Shown here: piece by piece, positions 22,142 to 33,497 of the stretch
How positions within the stretch are numbered: the first letter of the stretch is position 1
How the letters are laid out: each line of letters opens with the position of its first letter
From: Dendrocalamus latiflorus
Taxonomy: Eukaryota > Streptophyta > Magnoliopsida > Poales > Poaceae
Direction of reading: 5' to 3'
DNA length: 64,000 nucleotides
NCBI GenBank assembly: GCA_017311315.1
Contig: CM029663.1
Coordinates: 15,919,412-15,983,411 of the forward strand
The notes under the pieces: generated by a model
Seen by the model: the letters and a program-made list of their open reading frames with translations, nothing else
Told to the model about the DNA's origin: nothing
Database searches by the model: none
Made by a program: the position numbers and the translations under genes

Positions 22142-24351
22142 AACAATCACACATCTTTCAAAAATTAAAAAAAAAGTGAAAGTTCAGTATTTCTTCCACA
22201 TACGAACGCATGCCATACAGAGAGACGTGTGCAGCGGAGGTTAGCCCCGCTCGTGAATGCCGCCATGGCAGACCTGTGCTGGCACACCGTGGCCGGTAGC
22301 AGCTGCTGCGTATTGTTACTGAATTCCAATGGAATGGAGTTTAGAGGCATCTATTAATGTAGTGACCATGTGCAGATTCTACACATGACAAAGGAGCTGA
22401 TGGCGAGTCAAAAATTATATGTACACACAGTAAGTTAGTCCATGCGGCATAGAATTGACTTCAAGGTTAAGCCAGTCAACTTGTCTTCTGTGCAAAAACA
22501 ATATTCTTTGTGCCTATATAGCTTTCTCATTTGCAAAGTGCAGACAACTCCCTGATACCTAACCCCCGATAGATCCACCCCTGCCAATGCCTTCGCCATC
22601 TTCATCGAGTGATGATGAGCTAGAGATAGAGGTAAATGCACTAGGTGGAGTCAGTTCTTAGGCATCAATTTGCAAAGTTTTTCACTGTTTGGTCATGTGT
22701 TGCCATTTTTTTAAAAACATCTAGTCCCGTGACACACAAATTTACAAAAATAGCTCTCTTCTAGAGGGTAAGAGGATGTAGATGGCGTGTGTCACCTCCA
22801 GCGCCACCCCACCGTGGCAGGATGAAAGCACCGCGACATCGGCATCAAGCACGAGGGGCTAGTGGTGAGCATGGCTGGCGACGAGGCCCACCCACCTACT
22901 GCGTCACACGGGTGCTGGAGGACCTCGGGACATGCCACACCCGCCAAGCACTGAAGGTCGGCACTTGTCGTAGCAGGAATCTCTCGCCCACAGCCCCCGT
23001 GCATAAAACCCATCAGCTGTCGCTTTCTCCTCCTCCCCTCACTCTCATTCTGCGTTGCTCAGGCAAAAGCTCCACTAAAAATAACAAAGAGGGAGAAGAG
23101 AGTGAGGAAGGAAAGATTTCAATTCGATTTTTGAGGTTGTTTTGTTTAAATTTGGAATATTTGCTAGTTCTGAAAAGTGTAGTTCAGCTCGACATCTTCA
23201 AGAAAAGGTAAGCCCCATTCGCATGCAAGTATTTTTGTTAATATGTGATTAGCATTTAATTAGCACAAAATTGGCTTGATAGTGTAGAAATCGGTAGTTA
23301 ATCATGCTTAGTTCATGTAGGACCAATGTGGCAACAAAGGGGTGAATGGTGCTTTCAAATTTTCTCGCAAGCATTTTTTAATCTTTACTCCAATAGTAAT
23401 GAGAAGCTATGAAGATCAAGAACCCAAAAATCCAAAAATTCTCAGTGCTATAATGATTTCAGCCCATAAATGATGAAAAAAAATACTATTTCAAATCCAA
23501 AAAAATCATCAAACTTTTGATTCACCTATCTAAAAGACTTAAAACTTGAACAAAGGCTCGTTCATGGCCTTAAAAACCTATCCCAACCAAAAACTCTAAA
23601 AAAACTTAAGAGAATTGGGATCTTTTGGTTTGTGAAGCTTTACTGCACCAAAACCGGGTCAAAACCTAAAAATGTGCTAACTCCCAAACCAAAACTCTAA
23701 ATCACTTAAAATTTGGTATGCACCTTCTCTAGAATATCATAAACATATTCCAATCAATGGTCAAGAAAACCATTGCCAAAGTTCTAGCCTTTTTCCGTTT
23801 GAAGGTAGATTGCACCAAAAAGGGTCAAAAATCACAAACGGTGAATATGACTTGCTCGTAGGTGAATAATAGCCAAGATAGCTCTAGATATATTCTCACA
23901 TGTCTCAACAAGCAAGAACACTAAAGAAATGAAGGTAGAAACAGTTAGATCAAGAAATCATTGGAGATACCGAAAACAACAAAAATAGGATTTCTTCATG
24001 AACTTGCCAACTAAGTGCCTAAATGGGTATAGATTAATTTTCAGAGCTTATCCCCATCTCTTGCATATCACTGGCAATGCAAGATCAAGAAGAGGAGAGA
24101 GAAGAGGAAAAACTAACCAAATCAAGAGCAAATCAATCAACATAAAAGAGATTCATGGAGATGTACAAAGATTGATGTATTGCTATTTGGAGATGAAGAT
24201 TTTATAGCCATTCCACTTGAAGTACAAAAGAGCACACCACAACCCTCAACTTCTCTTAAACCCTAACCCTAGAACTCTTGAATAATTGGTCTCAAGAGAG
24301 CACTCTTGAACTACTGTTTTGTAATTTCTTTATATTATTTGAGATATTATC
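22142..24351. other. Intergenic region downstream of the NPF gene
   Basis: No gene recognised. 23090-23210 resembles the 5' untranslated region of the MULE at 40345-40445 (listed separately). 23350-24240 is A/T-rich with many ccaaaac-like runs and no coding signal. Confidence 0.5.
23090..23210 (+). repeat. Fragment resembling the MULE 5' leader
   Basis: The order gagttgtttt / gtttgaaat / agttgtagatc / cttcaagaaaag at 28251-28327 (and its copy at 40366-40442) is matched here as gaggttgttttgtt ... tgtagttcagctcgac ... cttcaagaaaaggtaag. It ends in a good splice-donor consensus. Probably a remnant of another element of the same family. Confidence 0.45.
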
Positions 24352-24356
24352 CCTAG

Positions 24357-25992
24357 TGTAGGACCGAAATGGCGATAGAGGGGGGGTGAATGTCGCTCTC
24401 TTCAAAAATCGCCCCCCGAGAATCAAACACTGATCTTACAAAAAGATGCAAAACAAAGCTCCTCACAGAAAATAAAAATAATTCTGCTGAAATTTGGAAC
24501 GCAAGATACACTGAAAAATTCAGCATAAACCAGAGACCAGCCAGTAAAAATTTCAACTGAAAATACCGCTGTTTGATCTGCAAGCAAAATTGTTGAAGAT
24601 CAACACAAAAGAAAAAGAAATGCAACTAAAGCATACTTGCATTGCTTGGCGAGAGGAAATGACTCAACCAAAAAAAAATTTTTAGCTCACATGCAGTTCG
24701 GCCAATCAGCAAGAGCTCAACTACAGGAAAAGAACTGCTGGCCGACAGGAAAGCAAAAGATAAAATTAAACTGCAAGGCTGCCCCTAGCCGAAGACTGAA
24801 AAGGGAGTACTGCTGAGAAGCTTTACTACCAAGAAGGACTTCCAAAGGTAGCCGAGCACATTTAATGGAATAAACATCAGTTGGCCGAATGAACATGAAG
24901 CATGTACAGCAAGGAGCCGAACTCAAGCATTGTGTGCGGCTGCTTCCTGTTCATTTAACTCCCTTCCCAAACAAAAGACAAGACAATAAAAGGAATTTGC
25001 ACAGGAGGAAACTAAACAGTTTGGCCAAGAAATGAAAGCTTGATATGAACTAGATACTCTTCGGTCATCAGGAGTATACTATTCAGCCATGAGCAGAATT
25101 CATCTTCTCGGCCAAGGAAGCAAACAGAACACAGAACAAATCAAACGGAAGGAAAGAAAATCACAGAGAGAGCATCTCAAGAACAAACATTCTCATATTG
25201 AAATAGAGGAAGAGAGATGACACGATTACATATGAGGGATTTTTCAGCTCATCTCTAAAAATTCTATCCTCTCATTTCATGCTCATTTCATTGCATGGAG
25301 AGAAATAAAACCCTAACTTTAACACCTACTCTCTCAAAATTTCAGCACACATCTCCCTCTCTATTTATAGCCTCCACTAATGGGTTTGCCCCATGCTTTA
25401 CCCATTAGGTCTTCAACAACTCGGCGCTTTATCCAAACCCGCTTCCTTTTGTGCCGCTTTGCGTTTTTACCGAAACGCCCCTCGCGCACCTTCCAGGAAG
25501 CTTCCTCATCCCTTGCCTCGCAAGCCACGCAGCTTCGCCGTCTTCGGCACACTTCGACCGTTCTGATCTCAGCGCCACCTGCGCCTAGTCCGGTCCATCG
25601 TGCCTCGCCACGACTCCACCTCGAGTCCACGTCGTCTTCGACACATGCCGACCGTTCTGACCTCAGCGCCACCTGCGCCTAGTCCGGTCCTCCGTGTCTC
25701 GCCACGACTCCACTCGATGTCCTGCAGCCACACAGACAAGAAACACGTCAAATAGCACCGCTCGACACATGAAAGCGTAAATAGCATAAGCACATCATAT
25801 GACGAAGTCTAAACCTGTCGAAATATCGAAATATGCAACCTAATCCCATACGACCAGGAATGACCAAGTCCGACCGAGCCCGATTGCGCCACGCAACGAC
25901 TCGACTCCGAACCACTCAAACCAAGCTCGACTTATCTAAACCACGGTCAAATACTCATCATATACATGTGGTCACCTCCACATGGTTCATCA
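24357..25992 (-). mobile_element. 3' LTR of Sirevirus element 2, flanked by CCTAG on both sides
   Basis: 1636 bp, starting tgtaggaccgaaatggcg and ending ggttcatca. CCTAG flanks it at 24352-24356 and again at 25993-25997, as if it were a solo LTR. It differs from 36472-38107 at only two positions that I can see (24376/36491 and 25462/37577). A minus-strand TATA box (complement of ctatttatag, about 25360-25370) is present. 25555-25740 is a 94-bp tandem duplication. ORFs inside it are chance ORFs. Confidence 0.93.
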
Positions 25993-28664
25993 CCTAGTAC
26001 AAACAATTGTATGTTAACTATAGTTATTGTAGATCTTTACGTTTTGTACTGAAAAATATTTTTACAACTTCGAACACCCATTTTGAAATTCCTTCATCCG
26101 CCACTGAGCGGTCGATGCTTGCTTGCTTCCATTTTGCATTTGCGGGGGATAGTTTTCCTATGGCTGAGCGCCATGATACCTGGAGCACAGGCCACCTACG
26201 TGCGGTATTGGCCTTGCTCTGGTGCAGTGCAAGCCGCCAAGGCCGAGGCACCTTGCCTAGTTGTTGGCCGGCTTCGGGTTCCTGTCCATTGGCGCCAACG
26301 GGGTCCGGCCGTGCTCGATGGCGCTCGGCGCGGACCAATTCTCCATGCACCCAAGGAGAAAAGGTCCAGGATCTTGCAGGCCTACTTGTTGACTCAACTC
26401 CCGAAGAGAACTTATATATTGCACGAATTTACGATAAAAGAAGAATAAACATAAAAATCATAGGAGAATTAACTCGATTGCAACTGCGTAGCTAAGTTTT
26501 CTGAATTTATCTATTTTCTTCTTCTTATAAAATTAGTTACAAACATCCTTATTATATAGGCTAATACTCTTCGACTAACATATGTACTTAAACTTCAAAT
26601 TGGTCACGACTTCAACTTGAGTAATATACGGATACAGACTCTACTGTGTTTTAGACTCGATTTATACTTTAAGTCGAGATTATTTTCAGCATTCTCTCCT
26701 CTAATCTTGACTCGGCATACTTCTATTTTAGTATCAACGCATTATCTGAACTACCAGCTACGTCTCTACATAAAACGATATACATACGAATTAAACGCAT
26801 AGTTACATATAGAAACTCAACTTAACTGGTACAGATGTATCATAAACATATAGTTACATGTATGAATTCAACTTAGTTGGTACAGATCTATCCACATGCA
26901 AATACTCTATGAGGCAGACAGTCTTAACAACAACTTCTCTAACTCATACTCGACACAGAGCGGCAAACACATCTCTTCGACGTTTCGAACTTAACTCCAT
27001 GGACTCTACTCAGGATAGCAAACACATCTTCTCAACATCTCGAACTCAACTCGGCATCAGAGCAATGTCAGTTCATCATCGCTGAGAGCTTTAGCAAGAA
27101 GCATTTTCTCCTTTTTCATCCTACGGCATTCTGAAGTAAAATACCCATAAGGATCTACTCTACATTGGAAAAATCTCTGTAAGCTATTATATTCTTCCAT
27201 CGTTACAATTATAGCATCTTATTTTTGCCTTATCAAGCTTCTGATTTCTGTGGCCTCAGCTGCCATTGCAGGAGGCATTCTTACCTTCACAATCCGATGA
27301 TCAGACCTCTCACTCAGCTTGAGCCCTCATGTACACCTTCATCTTAATTACCCAGATTGCATAATTGCTCATCGTGAGTAATGGAAAATGCAGCGCGACA
27401 ACGGAACTCTCCTTCGTCATCACATCTGATATTGCCTCATCATCGATAACACTACTTCCCAGATAATGCTGCATGATTTAAGATACAGACTAAGAACTTA
27501 TGCTAGTTAGAAACAATATTTCTTAAGACTCAGCAAGGATCTAATTTATTTAAATCCATATTCTATCATATGAATGAGAGACATAGTTCGAAAAAGACAA
27601 ATAGCAAAGTCAATTGAATTTTGTAAAGCTTCTGTTATGGACCCAAGAACAAAATCTTCGGTTTTAGAGTTAACTTGAGTTAACGGCTGTTATGCACTAG
27701 ACTGCTTTTGTAATTGGACCGAGGAATCGAAGCAAAAGATTACTTTTCGCTGTCGCCCGCGCTGGACGATTCTTTTTTCTCTTCTGTCTGAGAATGAAAA
27801 CTAATCTCTCAGCTCTCCGTACTTTTACTTTTCCTGGCGCAAGAAAAGTGATCTTTTACTTTTTTCTGGTACCGCACGACCGCACTGTTCATCGCCCGAG
27901 CGCACGTTTCTTTCGCTCCGACCGCATGACCGAATCCCCGACCGCACGTCTCGTTTTTTGACCGCAGGACCTGCCGCTCCGACCGCGGGATTGATTCCCC
28001 GACCGCACGTCTCGGCTCCTGTCAAATCGGCTCGCCGAAAGCAGCGTCTCCCTGGCCTTTTTCACCCCCGAGCAGCACACGCGTCAGCAGCTAGCTCGCT
28101 GGCCCCTCTCACTCACGGATGAATGCACAGATAAGAGGTCATTCTCATGCGCGTATGGTCATCCAGGAAGCTCATTTGCAGTTGGTTCGAGTGAAGACAG
28201 AGCGAGAGAGGGAGGCAGTGAAGGAAAGTGAGGAGTGAAAACACAAAGGTTTGAGTTGTTTTCGTTTGAAATCAGCGGGTTTGGCAAGTACAAAAGTTGT
28301 AGATCGTCTCGTGAGCTTCAAGAAAAGATAAATTTTGTGCCCGTGCAACTATAATTTTATGTATATCATTAGTCTATAATTAAGCAAACCATGTTTTATT
28401 AAAGTTATTTTTATGTCACTCTTTGATACGGTATGTATTTGTAGCAAATCTTCGATATGTTAGGCATGATGTATTGTAATGTATGTAATGTTGTACTCTT
28501 TTTTTGTGAACATACGTATTGTAATGTAGTTTAATGTTGTGCGAAAATATGAACTTGCAGATGTGTAGACGTAGAGAAAGTACATATTTATCTTAGAGCA
28601 TTTGTAGGTGATAACAATAGTAGCAGGATTAGAAACATACAAGAAGTACACTTAGGGAAGAAGT
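25993..28664. repeat. Copy X' of the right-hand host flank
   Basis: Identical by eye to 38108-40779 (offset 12115), starting at the target sequence CCTAG. It contains a copy of the NPF pseudogene fragment (26150-26400) and the start of the MULE (from about 27840), then stops at 28664 inside what is the MULE leader or first intron in the other copy. It is host DNA, yet here it lies between the 3' LTR and the internal region of element 2. Confidence 0.9.
26150..26400 (+). pseudogene. NPF transporter exon fragment (copy in X')
   Basis: Frames read GIVFLWLSAMIPGAQAT, then AGFGFLSIGANGVRPCSMAL and GADQFSMHP after a frameshift, then PKEKRSRILQAY in another frame. These match the start of the last-exon block and the PTR signature of NPF transporters. 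Frameshifts and the absence of the remaining helices show a dead fragment. It duplicates 38265-38515 exactly. Confidence 0.85.
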
Positions 28665-28677
28665 ACACTTAGGGAAG
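28661..28677. repeat. 17-bp templated duplication at the abnormal junction of element 2
   Basis: aagtacacttagggaag at 28644-28660 is repeated directly at 28661-28677. To the left is flank copy X'; to the right (from 28678) is element 2 internal sequence. The other flank copy has the segment once and continues into different DNA at 40780. Confidence 0.85.
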
Positions 28678-30284
28678 CTAATGACCATGTTGACAGAAGG
28701 AACACTAGAGCAACAACTGAAAGAGCAAATTGATCTCCAAAGCTCTAAACTGTTCCCAACAGACTCTTTCTTCTCTATTCTCCCCCTTTTGGCAATAAAC
28801 ACATCAAGATGCAATAGAGAGAATATGACATGTCAATGGATGAATATGGCTGAAGTTTGTTTATTTTAAGCATTTAGAGCCATGAGAATTATCCATATTG
28901 ACCATAATGAGATACATCAAGCCATAACTCTCTAGAAAGCTATCTAGATCAAGACATGACATGTATAAGCTAGCTAGAACACATAGATGACAATCTGAAA
29001 TATAGTGCATTAAGTGAGAATGTCAAGTCATCAAGAGGTAAAGTCTAACTAGAGATACCCAAGGATGATGCCGGCCATGTCAAGTAAGCTAAGCGGAACC
29101 AAGAAGCTAATATTGAGACCAACTAGAGTGCTATGCTCAAGAATGAAACATTGGCGCAAGTACTTGGTTCTTTTTGTAGCTTAAGCAAATTGAGCACATA
29201 AGACATTGTCTTTTTAAAGCTCATGGTCGTTTCTAACCCAAATTTTGTTTATGTGCTAGATCTCAAGCCTTATGCGACTACTCCAAGCAATAAGCTTAAG
29301 AAGATAGTCTAGGTCATCCAAAACTCCCCCTGAGTTCATGCCTAGTGCAATGGCAAGCCGTCTCATGAGAAAGAATTGGTGAAATCAGTTTTTTCGCACA
29401 AGAGAGATCCTTTTTTTTTTGTTAAACATATTGTACTACCTCATGCTACATCAAGAGACTAAAATAGCTCAATCTAAGGCTCAATAAAAGATTCAACGCT
29501 CAGCTAAGCCTAGTTGACATGGCATGAATCATAAAGAGATAACTCCAGAAAGACTAAACTCAAATGCTAGCATGACAAGTTTTACTTCAAGTTGGGCAAT
29601 TTTAATTAACTTATCATGGTAAAAGCTAGTCTACACATATGAAGTCATGATCAATCTAGCATATAAAGCACAAATCATGGCAAGGTGTAAAGCAGTGTAA
29701 ACATGTCATAACAGGATAATAATCAAGGCTCAATGTAGTTATATTACAATGTGAAATGCTAAAATGCAGAAAAATTCAGCTCCCCCTCAACATGACATGC
29801 AACTTTCAGTTCAAGTTGAGTTAAGTCACAATTAAGCTCCAGAAGCTCCCAAATGAACTCTCCCTGAACCAAAGCAATAAATCGAGAAGCTGGCAAATGA
29901 AACCAAAACAGGCAGTCCTTAAAGCATAGATAAGATATAGAGACAACTATGGCTCAGACTGACTCTCATCTACCCCATATGACTCCAGGACAATCGGCTA
30001 ACAGTAAATCACACACTAGAGAGCAAACACGTACCCTGTCTACCCGAGGGTGGCCCAATCCTCGCTAGAACCTACAAGAAGTGAGTGAGCTCGACCTAGT
30101 GAGATAAGAAGCAGCTAATCCTGGAAGCACAAGATAAGAGTTAGAAGTCTAAGCATCTCGGCAAGAGAAGCACTCTAACCTATGCTGGAAGGACTAAACC
30201 CAAATGCACCCCAAGTGCAATGCAACAGAAATGAGACAGAAGCATAATCAATAGTAAAGCAGTAAAGCCCAAAGCTCCCCCTCA
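28678..30284 (-). other. 3' non-coding region of Sirevirus element 2 with several polypurine tracts
   Basis: No env-like ORF is present. Minus-strand purine tracts of the AAAGGGGGAG type occur at about 28780-28790, 29324-29331, 29780-29787 and 30274-30282. Multiple polypurine tracts upstream of the 3' LTR are a reported Sirevirus feature. The stretch that should link the last tract to the LTR has been replaced by X'. Confidence 0.7.
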
Positions 30285-33200
30285 CTACAATCCGTAAGGA
30301 CACACCACCCCAAGCTCTCCCCGCAGAGCTGAAAACCTCGAACTATCCAAAGGCTTGGTGAAGATGTCAGCCAACTGGTGGTCACTCTCCACAAACTGGA
30401 GCACTATATCACCCTTCTCTACATGATCTCTAAGGAAGTGGTATCGGATATCAATGTGCTTGGTCCGAGAGTGTTGCACTGGGTTTTTAGCAATGTTAAT
30501 CGCAGAAGTGTTATCACAGAAGAGTGGAACACTATTTATGACCAACCCAAAGTCCCGCAGGGTCGAAACCATCCAAAGTACCTGGCTGCAACAACTGGCA
30601 GCAGCAACGTACTCGGCCTCTGCAGTGGACTGTGCAACACCGGACTGCTTCCTCGAAGACCAGGAAACGAGAGAAGTGCCAATAAATTGGCAGGTGCCAG
30701 AGGTGCTCTTCCTATCTATCCTACAGCCGGCAAAGTCTGCATCTGAGAAGGCTCTCAAGGAAAGACAGGATGAGGAAGAGTACCAGATACCATAGTCAAT
30801 GGTAGCTCGAAGGTACCGAAAGATGCGCTTCACCGCCTGGCGGTGAGATACGCGAGGAGAAGCCTGAAAACGAGCACACAGACACACTGAGAAGTGTATG
30901 TCTGGTCTCGAGGCAGTGAGGTAAAGAAGGGAGCCGATCATACTTCTGTACTCCTTCTGATCGACTGGCTCGCCATCCTCATCTGGGTCGAGTGAAGCTG
31001 AGGTAGCCATCGGAGTGGACACCGGCTTACCATCACTCATATCGAAGCGCTTCAGGAGGTCTCGAGTGTACTTGCCTTGATGCAAGAAGGTACCCTCCCG
31101 AGTCTGCTTGATTTGGAAGCCAAGGAAGAAGCTTAACTCGCCCATCATGCTCATCTCAAACTCCGAGCTCATGACATCGGAAAACTGGGAAACAAGAGCA
31201 TGCGAGGAGCCGCCAAAAATGATGTCATCGACATAGATCTGGACGAGCAGAAGGTCAGTGCCATGACGGCGGATGAACAAGGTCTTGTCTACTTTACCCA
31301 TATCAAACCCATGACTCAACAAGTAGGACTTAAGCCTGTCATACCAAGCTCTGGGGGCCTGCTTAAGTCCATACAACGCTTTGGAAAGCTTGAAGACATG
31401 GTGTGGGTATTTGGGGTTCTCGAAACCTGGAGGCTGTCTGACGTAAACTTCTTCCTCAATGACTCCATTAAGGAAGGCACTCTTGACGTCCATCTGGTAC
31501 AGTTTGAAACCCTTAGAAGCTGCAAAGGCAAGCAGAATTCTAATGGCCTCAAGTCGAGCTACAGGGGCAAAGGTCTCCTCGAAGTCTAGACCCTCAACCT
31601 GGGAAAACCCCTGAGCTACTAGTCTAGCCTTGTTTCGAATAACCACTCCATCCTCGCTCTGCTTGTTCTTGAACACCCACTTAGTCCCAATAATATTGTG
31701 ACCTCGCGGGGGCTCGACAAGCGACCAGACCTTGTTTCTCTCGAAATTCTCTAATTCCTCATGCATGGCATTGACCCAAGACTCATCGGAAAGAGCATGA
31801 GAAACATCCTTGGGCTCAAAGGAGGCAATGAAAGCAGAATGGAGACAGAATTGAGATAAGCCAGATTTTGAGCGGGTAACACGCTCGAACAGGTCTCCAA
31901 TCATCTGCTCTGAAGGATGCCTTTTCTGGATATGTCGGGGAGGTCCAGGATGAGGTGAAGAAGTGGCCTCTACCTCGTGAGCTGACGAGGTAGGAACAGA
32001 GCCACTAGCTCCAGAGGAAGCAGAAGGCATGGGCTGGTCACCTGGAGGTGCGGTGGAAGAAGGCACCTCAAGGGGTGGATAAGGGACTGGATCGGGTAGG
32101 CAACCCTCATCTCCATCGTCCTCGTCATCCACGAAGATGGTCTCGGACTGCTCTAAAGAACCTGAGATATCAGGCCTAGTCCCCGGACTGGCCTCGTCAA
32201 AGGTCACCTCACAGGTCTCTACCAATTTACTAGACTCGCAGTTCCAGACCCTATAAGCCCGCGAAGAAGACGAGTAACCTAGAAAGATACCATCACAAGA
32301 ACGTGACTCGAACTTGTCTAGGTTCCCGGACTTCAGAATAAAGCACTTGCAACCAAAAACACGAAAGTGGGAGACGCTGGGCTTTCGCCCGTATCTCAAC
32401 TCATAAGAAGTGCGGTGCAAGTGTGCCCTCAGAAATACTCGATTTGAGACATGGCATGCGGTGGCTATCGCCTCAGCCCAGAACTTCCGCGGTGTAGAGT
32501 ACTCATCGAGCATTGTCCTGGCCATCTCGACCAAGGTACGGTTCTTCCTCTCCACAACGCCATTTTGTTGTGGGACGTGCGGAGAAGAGAACTGGTGCTC
32601 TACACCTGTCTCACCACAGAAACTCTCGAAGTAGGAATTCTTGAACTCCGTGCCATTGTCACTGCGGATCGCTCGTAAGGCACCCGGGAGCTCAACAGAA
32701 AGCCTACCGAAAAGACCTCGGAAATGTGAAAACGTCTCATCCTTCGAGGCTAAGAAAAACACCCAAGAAAACCTTGAGAAGTCATCGACCACAACAAGAA
32801 CATACCACTTCCCACCTGCTGACTGCACTCGAGCTGGTCCAACTGTGTCCATGTGGAGCAGCTGTCCCGGTGCATCGGTCATAGTAACTGTGACCGGAGG
32901 ATGAGAAGCGGCAACCATCTTGCCGTGTCGGCATGGAGCGCAAACAAGATCTTTGACCATCTTGAGTTTCGGCAGACCACGAATGAGATCGTGACTGCTA
33001 ACTCTAGACAAATGGTCAAAGCCTATATGACCAAGTCTCCTATGCCAGAAAGAGAGGTCGCGGGACTCAGAAGCAACTAAACACCTGAGAGGATCACCAG
33101 AAGACTCAGAAAAAACAGCACGAAAGATCCTCCCAAAACGAGAAATCCCGCAAACTAGACTACCCGAAGAGTCAAGAATTTTGCAATTGTTTTTCTTAAA

Positions 33201-33497
33201 GCTCACTTCGAAACCGTCATCGGTAAGCTGAGAAACGGAGAGCAAATTATACTGCAGCTTACTAACCAAGGCAACATCCTTAAGAATAAAAGAAGCATTA
33301 ACGCGCACAGTACCTTTGGCGATGACGCGCCCAGACGAAGCATCTCCAAAGGTGATCGTCTCATCACCTGGAGCACGGGCTAGGGAGGAGAACCAACGGG
33401 AGTCTCCGGTCATATGACGAGAACAACCGGAGTCTACAAGCCAAACCTTCTCCTTCCCTACCCGGCGAACCTGAGTCAAACAGAGAGTAAAGTCTCA
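30285..33497 (-). CDS. Sirevirus element 2 pol polyprotein
   Basis: An open frame of about 1070 codons whose upstream stop is at 33495-33497. Domain order is that of Ty1-copia: protease with VDSGCSRHM near residue 15; GAG-pre-integrase with FWHRRLGHIGF; integrase with VVDDFSRFSW, RSDNGTEFKN and QQNGVVERKN; reverse transcriptase with QIYVDDIIFG near residue 750; RNase H with YLTASRPDIHFSV, FSDADFAGC, STAEAEYVA and NPVQHSRTKHIDIRYHFLR. No internal stop, so this copy is coding-competent. There is no ATG at the start; the frame begins inside the gag 3' end, offset by -1, so gag read-through by frameshift or another route would be needed for expression. Confidence 0.93.

Noticed and set aside
25361..25793. 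Overlapping ORFs inside the Sirevirus LTR
   Set aside because: They fall in the LTR tandem duplication and TATA region. No similarity to proteins; non-coding U3/R sequence.
26007..26495. 162-codon plus-strand ORF in the flank copy
   Set aside because: It is a chance frame through the NPF fragment; the conserved residues lie in shifted frames.
24357..28664. A 4.3-kb LTR containing a captured NPF gene
   Set aside because: The target duplication CCTAG occurs at 25993-25997 and 38108-38112, so the LTR ends at 1636 bp and the rest is host flank. The right copy continues into the MULE.
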